From: Psychrobacter aestuarii
GTDB taxonomy: Bacteria > Pseudomonadota > Gammaproteobacteria > Pseudomonadales > Moraxellaceae
Direction: 5' to 3'
NCBI RefSeq assembly: GCF_904846035.1
Contig: NZ_CAJGYT010000001.1
Coordinates: 930,001-994,000 of the forward strand
DNA length: 64,000 nucleotides
Positions 50,330-59,203 of this stretch are shown in pieces; the first letter of the stretch is position 1, and each line of letters opens with the position of its first letter. Made by a program: the position numbers and the translations under genes. The notes below the pieces were generated by a model. That model saw only the letters and a list, made by a program, of their open reading frames with translations. It was not told where the DNA came from and made no database searches.

Positions 50330-50761
50330 ATGGCCACTGATACGCCCTTTTTACTGATTGGCACCTTGGCCAGTCAAGCCAATACCACCAAAGACACCAT
50401 CCGTCACTACGACCAGCTTGGTCTATTAAAATCGCGTAAGCGCCAGGCAGGCTCACGTCTGTATACCGAGTTTCATCCGCAGTGTGTGGAGCGCATCGAG
50501 CTGATTAAAAGTGCGCAGGTGCTGGGCTTTACCTTAACAGAAATCAAAAACAGCCTGAACGACTACTATGACGGACAGTTAAACCTGACCGAGCAGCTGC
50601 ACATGACCCAGCAAAAGCTCAAACAAGTCAAAAACCAACAGGCAAACATCAACCGTATGGTCGAGCTGCTCACCCAGCGTATCACGCTGCTAGAGACGAT
50701 GCAGGCATCCGCTGAGCACCCGTGTCACCCCATCTGCCCAAAACCACCGCCATTAACCTAA
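50330..50761 (+). CDS. MerR-family transcriptional regulator with C-terminal cysteines
   Basis: A 143-residue MerR-type regulator. The winged helix domain spans about residues 8-77 (TTKDTIRHYDQLGLLKSRKR, then RIELIKSAQVLGFTLTEIK), a dimerisation coiled coil covers about 85-125, and the tail ends HPCHPICPKPPPLT with two cysteines and two histidines. Cysteines at this place in MerR proteins often bind metals or sense thiol stress, so a metal- or redox-sensor role is plausible but unproven. ATG 50330 follows AAAGGTGTTTT. It is convergent with rimI. Confidence 0.88.
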   Translation: MATDTPFLLIGTLASQANTTKDTIRHYDQLGLLKSRKRQAGSRLYTEFHPQCVERIELIKSAQVLGFTLTEIKNSLNDYYDGQLNLTEQLHMTQQKLKQVKNQQANINRMVELLTQRITLLETMQASAEHPCHPICPKPPPLT

Positions 50762-50832
50762 TCTGCTCAGCGCTGACCTACGCGCGGCCGCTATCTCAAT
50801 GTTGTTAAGCATAAACATCAATCTATGCCTGA

Positions 50833-51309
50833 CTACACTTGACGCTGCATGATAAGCGCATCGATAGGCGCACTGTGCGCTGTCTGATAATAGCCTTTTC
50901 GCTGATGAATCTGCACAAAACCGTGCCGCTGATACAATGCAATCGCGGGTGTATTGTCCGCGCGCACCTCAAGCAGCATCGTCTCAACATCTCTGCTGTC
51001 ACATAGCGCGCACACCGCTGTAAGTAGCTGTGAGGCCAGACCTTGGCGCTGATAATCCCAATGCGTGCCGATACGTAAAATCTCCGCCTGCTCAAAGAGC
51101 TGCTGATATATACAGTACGCAAGCACCTGCCCATCATCCGTGCTAAGCGTCGCCAAATGAATGTGAGACTGGCTTAAAAGCGCATTAATACTGGGCACGT
51201 CCCACGCATCCTCAGGTTGTAACACCGCCTCTATCGCAGCGGTTGCTTCTATCATCGCTGTCGCCTGTTCTGCTTGTACCTCTAACGCTGTTTTTATCAC
51301 CTGCACCAC
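50833..51309 (-). CDS. rimI: ribosomal protein S18-alanine N-acetyltransferase
   Basis: A 158-residue GNAT acetyltransferase. The acetyl-CoA site is ILRIGTHWDYQRQGLASQLL (RxxGxG/A-type motif about 75-92) with LLEVRADNTPAIALYQRHGF following, the sequence typical of RimI. The start is GTG 51309 or the next GTG at 51306, with AGAGG just upstream. It follows tuf's terminator downstream in the same direction. Confidence 0.85.
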   Translation of the reverse strand: MVQVIKTALEVQAEQATAMIEATAAIEAVLQPEDAWDVPSINALLSQSHIHLATLSTDDGQVLAYCIYQQLFEQAEILRIGTHWDYQRQGLASQLLTAVCALCDSRDVETMLLEVRADNTPAIALYQRHGFVQIHQRKGYYQTAHSAPIDALIMQRQV

Positions 51310-51355
51310 CTCTTATGGTTGTTTTTATTTTTGAATGTATCTAAACACCAGCCAT

Positions 51356-51386
51356 AAAAAAAGCCACTCTTTCGAGTGGCTTTTTC
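51356..51386 (-). terminator. Rho-independent terminator of tuf
   Basis: AAAAAAAGCCACTC / GAGTGGCTTTTT with a TTTC loop lies about 30 bases after the tuf stop codon. Confidence 0.92.
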
Positions 51387-51416
51387 TTAGCATTGGTATG
51401 CTATAGCAGGTTCAAA

Positions 51417-52607
51417 TTAGTTTTGAACGTTTGCTACAACACCAGCGCCTACAGTACGGCCGCCTTCACGAATCGCGAAACGTAGGCCTTTGTCCATTGC
51501 GATTGGGTGGATAAGCTCTACGCCCATCTCAACGTTGTCGCCTGGCATTACCATTTCAGTACCGTCTTGTAGCTGGATTGCGCCAGTAACGTCAGTGGTA
51601 CGGAAGTAGAACTGTGGACGATAGCCGTTTAGGAATGGCGTATGACGACCACCTTCTTCTTTGCTTAGTACGTATACTTCAGCGTCAAACTTGGTGTGCG
51701 GCGTGATTGAACCTGGCTTCGCTAGTACTTGGCCACGTTGTACGTCTTCACGCTTAGTACCACGTAGTAGTACGCCACAGTTCTCACCTGCACGACCTTC
51801 GTCTAGCAGCTTGCGGAACATTTCAACACCAGTACAGGTGGTTTTTTGAGTGGCTTTGATACCAACGATTTCGATCTCGTCGCCAACTTTTACGATACCA
51901 GACTCAACACGACCGGTTACTACAGTACCACGGCCTGAGATTGAGAATACGTCTTCGATTGGCATCAAGAATGCTTTGTCAACGTCACGCTCTGGCTCTG
52001 GGATGTAGGTGTCTAGTACTTCTAGTAGTTCGATAACTGCTGGCTCACCGTATTTGCCATCGCTGCCGTTCAATGCTTCTAGCGCTGAACCTTTGATGAT
52101 TGGGGTGTCGTCGCCTGGGAAGTCATAGTCGTTCAACAATTCGCGAACTTCCATTTCTACTAGCTCTAGTAGCTCTTCGTCGTCTACCATGTCGCATTTG
52201 TTCATGAATACGATGATGTACGGTACGCCTACCTGACGAGATAGCAAGATGTGCTCACGAGTCTGTGGCATTGGGCCGTCAGTTGCTGATACAACCAAGA
52301 TAGCGCCGTCCATCTGTGCCGCACCAGTGATCATGTTTTTAACATAGTCAGCGTGGCCTGGGCAGTCTACGTGTGCGTAGTGACGTGCTTCAGTGTCATA
52401 CTCAATGTGGCTGGTGTTGATGGTAATACCACGTGCTTTTTCTTCTGGTGCGCTGTCAATTGACGCGTAGTCTTTTGCTTCGCCGCCTGAAGTTTTAGCT
52501 GCTACAGTTGCGATTGCAGCTGTCAATGTGGTTTTACCGTGGTCAACGTGGCCGATGGTTCCGACGTTAACGTGTGGCTTACTGCGTTCAAACTTGGCCT
52601 TTGCCAT
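51417..52607 (-). CDS. tuf: elongation factor Tu
   Basis: A 396-residue GTPase that delivers aminoacyl-tRNA to the ribosome. G motifs: GHVDHGKTT (about 19-27), DCPGHADYV (about 81-89) and NKCD (about 136-139), followed by the two beta-barrel domains. The codon choice is strongly biased, as expected for a highly expressed gene. It is the last gene of a tRNA-Thr/Tyr/Gly/Thr-tuf cluster equivalent to the tufB locus of E. coli. ATG 52607 has AAGAGGAATAACCC upstream. Confidence 0.99.
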   Translation of the reverse strand: MAKAKFERSKPHVNVGTIGHVDHGKTTLTAAIATVAAKTSGGEAKDYASIDSAPEEKARGITINTSHIEYDTEARHYAHVDCPGHADYVKNMITGAAQMDGAILVVSATDGPMPQTREHILLSRQVGVPYIIVFMNKCDMVDDEELLELVEMEVRELLNDYDFPGDDTPIIKGSALEALNGSDGKYGEPAVIELLEVLDTYIPEPERDVDKAFLMPIEDVFSISGRGTVVTGRVESGIVKVGDEIEIVGIKATQKTTCTGVEMFRKLLDEGRAGENCGVLLRGTKREDVQRGQVLAKPGSITPHTKFDAEVYVLSKEEGGRHTPFLNGYRPQFYFRTTDVTGAIQLQDGTEMVMPGDNVEMGVELIHPIAMDKGLRFAIREGGRTVGAGVVANVQN

Positions 52608-52977
52608 GGGTTATTCCTCTTATTGGTGAATTATTAATAAATAAAGGCTTGGCGGTTGATACGTTGGTAATAAAACCATCAAACCATGAGTGCCACTTGC
52701 TGTTTTTATCATAAAACGTCAAGGGCGTTTAAACTGACTAAAACCATTAATAAAACATGGCAAATAGACGAGATCTATGAGCTACTGACAGCACTAAAAG
52801 GCAACACCTTAGTGCTACCTTATGATGATGACTTGTCGCGTCAGTGTTATCTTTTTCAATATGTTGACATACTTTATCAAGTTATTGAATAGCATCCGTA
52901 TAACGATGTGTTATGAGGAATACAGTATAGCAGCGCGTCTGGTGACAATGTGTTGCAAACGCGATTGCTTTAAAATA
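52608..52977 (-). other. leader between tRNA-Thr(GGT) and tuf, no gene recognised
   Basis: 370 bases separate the last tRNA gene from tuf, longer than in E. coli tufB. A 68-codon open frame on the opposite strand (52686-52892) has an ATG but no clear ribosome binding site, and I do not count it. The stretch may hold an additional tuf promoter. Confidence 0.45.
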
Positions 52978-53052
<75 letters not shown>

Positions 53053-53161
53053 TTAATTAGACAACCTGTTGGGCTGAGCTAAAAAAATATCACGACACAG
53101 TACGCTGTAGCTTGACTGTCGTGATAGATTCAATAATTATATGCGGTTGTGCCATCATTAT

Positions 53162-53235
53162 TGGAGCGGGTGGCGGGAATCGAACCCGCGTCATCAGCTT
53201 GGAAGGCTGAAGTATTACCATTATACGACACCCGC
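53162..53235 (-). tRNA. tRNA-Gly (TCC)
   Basis: A 74-base gene starting GCGGGTGTCGTATAATGGTA. The anticodon loop TTCCAAG gives TCC; the T-arm is GGGTTCGATTCCC, and CCA is encoded. Confidence 0.97.
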
Positions 53236-53285
53236 AGTATAACTGGTGCAGCGTATAGCGCGGTGCTATAACAGCTAAAAATATA

Positions 53286-53369
53286 TGGTGGTGGGGGAAG
53301 GATTCGAACCTTCGAAGCTTTCGCGACAGATTTACAGTCTGTTGGGTTTGACCGCTCCCCAACCCCACC
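53286..53369 (-). tRNA. tRNA-Tyr (GTA)
   Basis: An 84-base class II tRNA gene starting GGTGGGGTTGGGGAGCGGTC, with a long variable arm. The anticodon loop ACTGTAAAT gives GTA; the T-arm is AGGTTCGAATCCT, and CCA is encoded. Confidence 0.97.
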
Positions 53370-53389
53370 TAGGGTACTTTGATAAGAAA

Positions 53390-53465
<76 letters not shown>

Positions 53466-53487
53466 TTGTTTCCTCAAAGTGGTGTGT

Positions 53488-53515
53488 ATAATACCAAATA
53501 TTTTTTTAAACGCAA
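53488..53515 (-). promoter_or_regulatory. promoter of the tRNA-tuf cluster
   Basis: On the minus strand, TTGCGT (53510-53515) and TATTAT (53488-53493) are separated by 16 bases. The -10 box ends 22 bases before the first tRNA, so a start site near 53481 would give a short leader. The spacer is AT-rich. Confidence 0.7.
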
Positions 53516-53587
53516 GCGCTATTTTCAGATTTTTTCTTATTTTTTTAAATTAATTTTTAAGTGATTGATTTGCCGCTTATTTTTTTG

Positions 53588-53618
53588 AAAAAAAACGCCG
53601 ATATCTTGTCGGCGTTTG
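53588..53618 (-). terminator. Rho-independent terminator of trpE
   Basis: Read on the minus strand, AAACGCCGA / TCGGCGTTT is followed by a T-run of eight. It is about 40 bases after the trpE stop and just before the tRNA promoter, which it insulates. Confidence 0.9.
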
Positions 53619-53657
53619 GGTACAGTGGTTGCAAGGCTCGCAACGGTGATGACTGAG

Positions 53658-55154
53658 CTAGCGAATACGCAGCCCATCACAAGCCATTTTTACCGCTTTT
53701 ATGAGTGCCAGCGCTTTTTTATTGGTCTCCTCCCACTCCGATGTGGGCACAGAATCGGCAACAACGCCCGCCCCTGCCTGCACATGAATCTTGCCACGGC
53801 GCATCACAGCGGTACGAATGGCGATGGCGGTATCCATGTTGCCATGCCAGCCCAGATAACCGACCGAGCCACCAAAGACGGTACGGCGCACCGGCTCAAC
53901 CTCGTCGATGATTTGCATGGCACGGATTTTTGGCGCGCCTGAGAGCGTGCCTGCGGGGAATGTGGCGCAAAACACATCCAGCGCGTCTTTGTCTTGTAAA
54001 ATCGTGCCTTCCACATTGGAGGCGATGTGCATGACTTGTGAATAGCGCTCGATAAACATCTTTTCAGTGACTTTGACGCTGCCATAGTCGCAGACACGGC
54101 CGATGTCATTGCGTCCCAAGTCGATGAGCATCAAGTGCTCAGCAATTTCTTTGGTGTCCGCGAGCAGCTCTTTTTCAAGGGCAAGATCTTCTGCTTCGGT
54201 TTGTCCACGCGAGCGCGTGCCAGCTAGGGGCCGCACGGTGACTTTGCCATTCTCGACCCGCGAGAGAATCTCAGGGGATGCGCCGATGATGTCAAAGCGC
54301 TTGTGGTCATCGAGCGTGTAACCGTGCACCAAGAACAGGTACGGCGAGGGGTTTAAAAAACGCAGCGCGCGATAGACGGCTAAGGAGTCGCCACTATAGT
54401 CGGCGCTCAAACGCTGCGCGGGTACGACCTGCATGACATCGCCTGCTAGGATATAGTCTTTAATCACCTCAACATCGGCACAGTATTTGTCCTCGCCTGT
54501 CTGTGAGGTGAACTTGGGCGTGGGCATCACAGGGGCGCTCAGCTCAGGCATTTCGGCAAGTTTTTCTTCGATTTTTTCCAGCTCGCGAATCGCTGCGCCG
54601 TAGCCGTCATCGCTGTTGCAATCGGCATAAACGATGATGGATAAGGTGTTCTCTAGATTGTCAAAAACGATGACGCTCATAGAGAGCATCAGCCACATGT
54701 CAGGCATGGTCATGGGATTGGGCGCGTCTGACTTGCCGACACTCGGCTCAATCACGCGCACCATGTCATAGCCAAAATAGCCGACCAAACCGCCACTAAA
54801 GCTCGGCAGCTCAGGTATCTGCTCGCTGCTTGGCATGTTGTAACTCGCCATCAGCGTGCGCAGATAATCAAAAGGGTCATCGACGATATCGGTATCGATG
54901 CTGTCGTTCCGCTTAGTAGTCATTTTGCCATCGGTATACTGTAAGATAAGGTCGCTGCCCAGACCAATCATCGAATACCGCGCCCAGCGCTCCCCGCCCA
55001 CCACCGATTCAAACAGATACGCCGAGCCGCTAAGGTCGCGTACTTTTGAAAATACAGACACGGGTGTTTGCGCATCCATCAGGCGTTTTTTTACCAGTGG
55101 CGCGTGGCTAAAGCCCTGTTGTTTAAAGGCTTGGTAGTCATCAAAGGTCATCAT
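53658..55154 (-). CDS. trpE: anthranilate synthase component I
   Basis: A 498-residue enzyme that makes anthranilate from chorismate, the first step to tryptophan. The N-terminal domain with the tryptophan site is marked by the LLES-like SAYLFESVVGGERWARYSMIG (about 40-60). The chorismate domain shows VVPAQRLSADYSGD, FDIIGASPEILSRVENG, VRPLAGTRSRGQTEAEDL, ELLADTKEIAEHLMLIDLGRND and FPAGTLSGAPKIRAMQII. ATG 55154 follows AAGAGACC; the longer frame to 55232 is not supported. trpG/D/C are not adjacent, so the pathway is split. I saw no leader peptide with tryptophan codons. Confidence 0.96.
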   Translation of the reverse strand: MMTFDDYQAFKQQGFSHAPLVKKRLMDAQTPVSVFSKVRDLSGSAYLFESVVGGERWARYSMIGLGSDLILQYTDGKMTTKRNDSIDTDIVDDPFDYLRTLMASYNMPSSEQIPELPSFSGGLVGYFGYDMVRVIEPSVGKSDAPNPMTMPDMWLMLSMSVIVFDNLENTLSIIVYADCNSDDGYGAAIRELEKIEEKLAEMPELSAPVMPTPKFTSQTGEDKYCADVEVIKDYILAGDVMQVVPAQRLSADYSGDSLAVYRALRFLNPSPYLFLVHGYTLDDHKRFDIIGASPEILSRVENGKVTVRPLAGTRSRGQTEAEDLALEKELLADTKEIAEHLMLIDLGRNDIGRVCDYGSVKVTEKMFIERYSQVMHIASNVEGTILQDKDALDVFCATFPAGTLSGAPKIRAMQIIDEVEPVRRTVFGGSVGYLGWHGNMDTAIAIRTAVMRRGKIHVQAGAGVVADSVPTSEWEETNKKALALIKAVKMACDGLRIR

Positions 55155-55352
55155 AATGCAAGGTCTCTTAGCACAATATCGGCAAAAGATGGTCACAGCA
55201 TGGCTGTAATAAGGCAGCGCCAACAGACACAAGGACTGCTGGCGATACGTTCGGTGGGTCAGTATAACAAAACTGCTGATGCGGCGAATACGCTAAATTG
55301 CGTCTGCCAAGGACATGAGCGGCTGGGTAGCCGCTCTGATGGTGCGGTGGGC

Positions 55353-56663
55353 TTAACCGCCCATGTTAAACAGCCAGATGGCAGCGCCAATAATAATGAT
55401 GGCAATAAACAACCAAATGAACCAGCCGCCGCTGGATTTTTGCGCGGGTTGTCCTTGTGCGGTGGTCGCAGGATTGTGCTGCTCTTGTACCTTGGCATTG
55501 TTGGCTTGTGTACCCACATCAGGGCTGTTGCCGAGCTGTGTAGTGCCTGAGAACTGTGACGTCGCTGCTTCCTTAGCACGCAGTACGTCAGGGTCAGACT
55601 CTTTTTGCAGTTCGGTTTCGGTGGTTTTGTCGTGCGGGTCGGTCTCGTCTTTATGGTGCGCGGATTGTAGGTTTTCAGCATCGCTGCCGTAGACTTCGTC
55701 TTTTGGCTTTTCAGCCTCGGTCGCTGCTGTATCGGTCGGCGTGCGCTCGTGCTGCATTTGCTTGTCGTGAGCGTCATCATACGCATCGTGGTGCGGGGCG
55801 TCTTTTAGGATGGTCGGCTCAATACCTGATTCGGACGGCATCTCATCTTTGGCCACATCGTCTCGGGCAATGTCATCATCCGTTACGTCATCGCTTTGTA
55901 CATCATGCGGGCTGTCTTTTTCAGCACTCATGACAGGGGCATCGGTGTGCGGCTCGGCAAGGTGCGCAGCTTCTGCCGGCTCGACTTTTTCGCTTTGTAG
56001 ATTGGCGCTAGCGGGGTGTTTGGCATCGGTAGTGTCAATATCGGCAGTCGGCGCGGCGGCTGGCGTCTCGTCCAAGGCGGCGCCATCAACAGGATGGTCT
56101 AGTGTACTGCTGCCCAGAGTCTGCGCGCCATCGGTCGGTACGCTGCCTGTGCTGGTCTCTGCGTGCGCGGTGTCTGACTGCGTAGCGTCTGCTTGTACTG
56201 GCGCAGTGGTATGCGTCGCTGCTTCGTCCTGCATCTCCTCTGTCATGGCATCATCATAAGCGCTGGACGCAACACCATTTGCATGCGCGGCTGGCGCTAC
56301 AGTAAAGACAAAGCTGGCAAACGCGACGGTGTCATCAGCGGCGACGTATTTTGACTGGTTGCTGTCGATGCGCTTGCCATTGATAAAGCTGCCGTTCGAT
56401 GAGTCCAAATCTTTTAAATACAGCTTGCCGTTTAGAACGCTCAGCACCGCATGATTGCGCGATACTTCTTTACTGCCAAGCACCACGTCATTGTCGCTGC
56501 CGCGTCCGACAGATAGGCTGTCGTCAATGGTCAAGGTCAAGTCGCCCAAGGCTTCGGTAGTGGCGTTTAACTGCCAAGTGTCGGCGGTGGTTTTATCTGC
56601 GTCTGGATTCGCTGAGTTGGCATCGTGACTGTCATGATTGTCGGGATGTAGTGGGTTGTTCAT
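55353..56663 (-). CDS. FHA-domain protein, C-terminal membrane anchor
   Basis: A 436-residue protein. An FHA domain at about residues 40-120 shows SVGRGSDNDVVLG, VSRNHAVLSV and SSNGSFINGKRI, which bind phosphothreonine. A long linker of about 260 residues is very rich in Asp, Ala, Thr, His and Glu. One transmembrane helix at the C terminus (WFIWLFIAIIIIGAAIWLF, about 413-431) then ends the protein, so the FHA domain would be cytosolic. ATG 56663 follows AAGGAGTTTATT. No Ser/Thr kinase or type VI secretion genes are in the window, so its kinase partner is unknown. Confidence 0.85.
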   Translation of the reverse strand: MNNPLHPDNHDSHDANSANPDADKTTADTWQLNATTEALGDLTLTIDDSLSVGRGSDNDVVLGSKEVSRNHAVLSVLNGKLYLKDLDSSNGSFINGKRIDSNQSKYVAADDTVAFASFVFTVAPAAHANGVASSAYDDAMTEEMQDEAATHTTAPVQADATQSDTAHAETSTGSVPTDGAQTLGSSTLDHPVDGAALDETPAAAPTADIDTTDAKHPASANLQSEKVEPAEAAHLAEPHTDAPVMSAEKDSPHDVQSDDVTDDDIARDDVAKDEMPSESGIEPTILKDAPHHDAYDDAHDKQMQHERTPTDTAATEAEKPKDEVYGSDAENLQSAHHKDETDPHDKTTETELQKESDPDVLRAKEAATSQFSGTTQLGNSPDVGTQANNAKVQEQHNPATTAQGQPAQKSSGGWFIWLFIAIIIIGAAIWLFNMGG

Positions 56664-56881
56664 AATAAACTCCTTAAATGGGTAAATTGCTTTTTTAAAA
56701 TGTTGTTATTAATAGGGTCTTAGCCTGACGCTCGGTCACTGCTGTTTATAGGGTCGGTATATTGTCAGTGGTGATGCTCTCATTTTTATCATAAAAGTGT
56801 CATGTCCTTATGCCACTATCGGTGGTTGTTTTGTGTTTATTCGCATCTTTTTTGCTTATTTGCTGTTATCTGTACGCCTGT

Positions 56882-57703
56882 TTACTTGGGTAAGTAGCTG
56901 GGTTTTACGACCCCTTTGAGCTTGGTATACGGGATGTGTAGCTCAGGCATGCCATAAGCATAAGGACCGATGTCATAAGGCTGGTACAGCAAGGTGATGC
57001 CTGTGTTGGTCAAGGTGACGTTTTTACTTAATGAAAACGGCCATGACTGCTCATAGCTGTCAACGTCATCGGCGACGGTTTTTACCCAGTCACGATAAGC
57101 ACTGCGCGCAAGCGTCTCAAAACGCGATGCTTGTTTTGGCAGCAGCATGTCATTGAGGGTGATTTGGCGTTTGTTTTGGCTGTCGAACACCAGATATTCG
57201 CGGTACGGCAGACCATGCGCGCCGCCTAGATACACATAGCTGTCAATGACGAACAACTCGGTCTGACCGATGTGTCCTAGGTAGCCTGGGGTGACATTCA
57301 GCTCATAGCTGAGGCTGCTGTCTTTTGGTAGCGTCGCCAATTGCTCTTTGGCAAAGTCGTCAACCGCGGCTTGTACTTTTGCTTTACTGATGTTGCCTGT
57401 TACGGGTTCTTCTGCACGGATACCACTATTGACCACCATGCTGTTCACCCGCTGATTGACAATGGTATTAATCCATGGGGCACTGGTGTTTAGGTACTTG
57501 ATCGCGACTTCAGGGCAGCGATCGTCTTCGCGGCACTGCTCCAGTATGCTCTCGGAGACGCTGTATTCATTGTAGCCCACCTCGCTCGTCAGCCCTTGCG
57601 CCATCGGTGCAGCTTGTGCAGTGCTGGCAGCAAGCAGCAGCGCGCCGCCAAGCCATGAGGCAGCAATAGGTAGGCGCAAGGTAGAAGGTGTGAGCGTGTT
57701 CAT
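56882..57703 (-). CDS. RsiV-like DUF3298 periplasmic protein
   Basis: A 273-residue exported protein. A signal peptide (about 1-32, ending AQAAP) is followed by a DUF4163-like N-terminal domain and a DUF3298/RsiV domain (about 150-270): FVIDSYVYLGGAHGLPYREYLVFD, RQITLNDMLLP and TGITLLYQPYDIGPYAYGMPELHIPY. In Bacillus RsiV is a sigma-V anti-sigma factor that binds lysozyme; this protein has no transmembrane anti-sigma segment and no sigma factor next to it, so it is probably a stand-alone periplasmic relative. ATG 57703 follows AAGGACACACC. Confidence 0.82.
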   Translation of the reverse strand: MNTLTPSTLRLPIAASWLGGALLLAASTAQAAPMAQGLTSEVGYNEYSVSESILEQCREDDRCPEVAIKYLNTSAPWINTIVNQRVNSMVVNSGIRAEEPVTGNISKAKVQAAVDDFAKEQLATLPKDSSLSYELNVTPGYLGHIGQTELFVIDSYVYLGGAHGLPYREYLVFDSQNKRQITLNDMLLPKQASRFETLARSAYRDWVKTVADDVDSYEQSWPFSLSKNVTLTNTGITLLYQPYDIGPYAYGMPELHIPYTKLKGVVKPSYLPK

Positions 57704-58057
57704 GGTGTGTCCTTAGTCAAATATCCGTATGGCATTATGGGATGCGCATCCGTACAGAGTCGGCTGGCAAGCCCTTGTTGTCTTTCACGGTTTGTATCTT
57801 TTACTGCTAGCAATCCGTCCATCAGCATAAAGGGGCGACAGATGATTGGACTATTGTAACGTAACCGTATACTAGGCTGCGGTAAGGGTTTGTTGAAACA
57901 CTGTGTGTCTTTTTTTGTGGTGGTATACTAAGCCGCGCCGTTTATGCCTGTCATCTGCCCACATAGGCGACGATAGGCAATAATAGGCAACGGCTGATGT
58001 GCCAAAGACTTTTATCATGCTTAACAAATAACCCTTCAAACGAAAATAGGTGGACCT
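57704..58057. promoter_or_regulatory. divergent control region upstream of the ars genes
   Basis: A 354-base gap between the divergent DUF3298 and arsCH-type genes. The frame at 57872-58084 is short and without a ribosome binding site. A TATACT at 57926-57931 could be a -10 box for the ars genes but lacks a clear -35. I saw no obvious ArsR-type inverted repeat. Confidence 0.4.
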
Positions 58058-59194
58058 ATGGCCATGCGACCGATTATTTTTCATAACCCAAAATGCGGCA
58101 CGTCACGCAATACCTTGGCATTAATGCAGGCCTCTGGCGAGACGCCAAACGTCATTGAGTATCTCAAGACGCCGCCGACACGCGATTACTTACTGGAGCT
58201 GATTGCACAGATGGGCATCACCCCAGACGCACTGCTGCGTAAAAAAGAAGCACCGTATAAGGAACTCGGACTTGATGCCGAGGGCACAAGCGATGCAGCG
58301 ATTATTGATGCCATGCTTGCGCATCCGATTTTAATTAACCGTCCGATTGTGGTTACTGAAAATGGCGCGCGCCTGTGCCGTCCCTCTGAGACGGTGCTGG
58401 AGATTCTAGACCGTCCTGTGACGAGCTTTGTTAAAGAAGATGGCGAAACCATCCACTACGGTGAGCCGAACCCAAACGTCAGCTTGGAAGAGTTGCCGAA
58501 TATTGACGCAGACAAACTGCAGCCGATTGATGTCGATGCGCTGATTGCCAAAGATGCGCCGCATCATGCGCCAAAGATTTTGATTCTGTATGGCTCATTG
58601 CGTGCGCGCTCGTTCTCTCGCTTGGCGGCAGAAGAAGCGGCGCGTCTGCTCCGCTGGTACGGTTGCGAGGTGCGCGTCTTTAATCCAGAGGGGCTGCCTT
58701 TGCCTGACAGCAGTGATGCTGAGCATCCCAAAGTTGCGCAGCTGCGCGCCCTTGCCGAATGGTCGGAGGGCATGATGTGGGTCAGCCCTGAGCGCCACGG
58801 CAGCATGACGGGCATTATGAAAGCGCAGATTGATTGGATTCCGCTGGCGCTTGGTAGCGTGCGCCCGACCCAAGGCAAGACCCTTGCCATCATGCAGGTC
58901 AATGGCGGCAGTCAAAGCTTTAATACGGTCAATCAGCTGCGTATTTTGGGGCGCTGGATGCGTATGGTGACCATCCCCAATCAGTCGTCTGTGCCCAAGG
59001 CATTTTTGGAGTTTGATGATAATGACCGTATGCTGGACTCGTCTTATTACATGCGTCTGGTCGATGTCTGCGAGGAGTTGACCAAATTTACGTGGCTGAT
59101 GCGTGGTCGTGCGCCGTACTTGACCGACCGCTATTCTGAGCGCGTTGAGGATGCTGCCGCCCTCTCCGCCCGCGTCAATCAAAAATCAGACTAA
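58058..59194 (+). CDS. ArsC-ArsH fusion: glutaredoxin-type arsenate reductase joined to NADPH:FMN ArsH
   Basis: A 378-residue fusion. Residues 4-140 are a full-length glutaredoxin-dependent arsenate reductase: the catalytic cysteine is Cys13 in [10 protein letters not shown], with [33 protein letters not shown] and SFVKEDGE following. A linker of about 30 residues leads to an ArsH flavodoxin-like domain at about 172-375: FMN-phosphate loop [39 protein letters not shown] and [20 protein letters not shown]. ArsC reduces arsenate to arsenite; ArsH oxidises trivalent organoarsenicals or reduces metals with NADPH. ATG 58058 follows AGGTGG. arsB begins nine bases after the stop. One continuous frame, no sign of an error. 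Confidence 0.9.
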   Translation: MAMRPIIFHNPKCGTSRNTLALMQASGETPNVIEYLKTPPTRDYLLELIAQMGITPDALLRKKEAPYKELGLDAEGTSDAAIIDAMLAHPILINRPIVVTENGARLCRPSETVLEILDRPVTSFVKEDGETIHYGEPNPNVSLEELPNIDADKLQPIDVDALIAKDAPHHAPKILILYGSLRARSFSRLAAEEAARLLRWYGCEVRVFNPEGLPLPDSSDAEHPKVAQLRALAEWSEGMMWVSPERHGSMTGIMKAQIDWIPLALGSVRPTQGKTLAIMQVNGGSQSFNTVNQLRILGRWMRMVTIPNQSSVPKAFLEFDDNDRMLDSSYYMRLVDVCEELTKFTWLMRGRAPYLTDRYSERVEDAAALSARVNQKSD

Positions 59195-59203
59195 GGCGCT
59201 GAC

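Noticed and set aside
52686..52892. 68-codon plus-strand frame in the tuf leader
   Set aside because: Lies opposite to the transcribed leader, lacks a convincing ribosome binding site, and no family is recognised.
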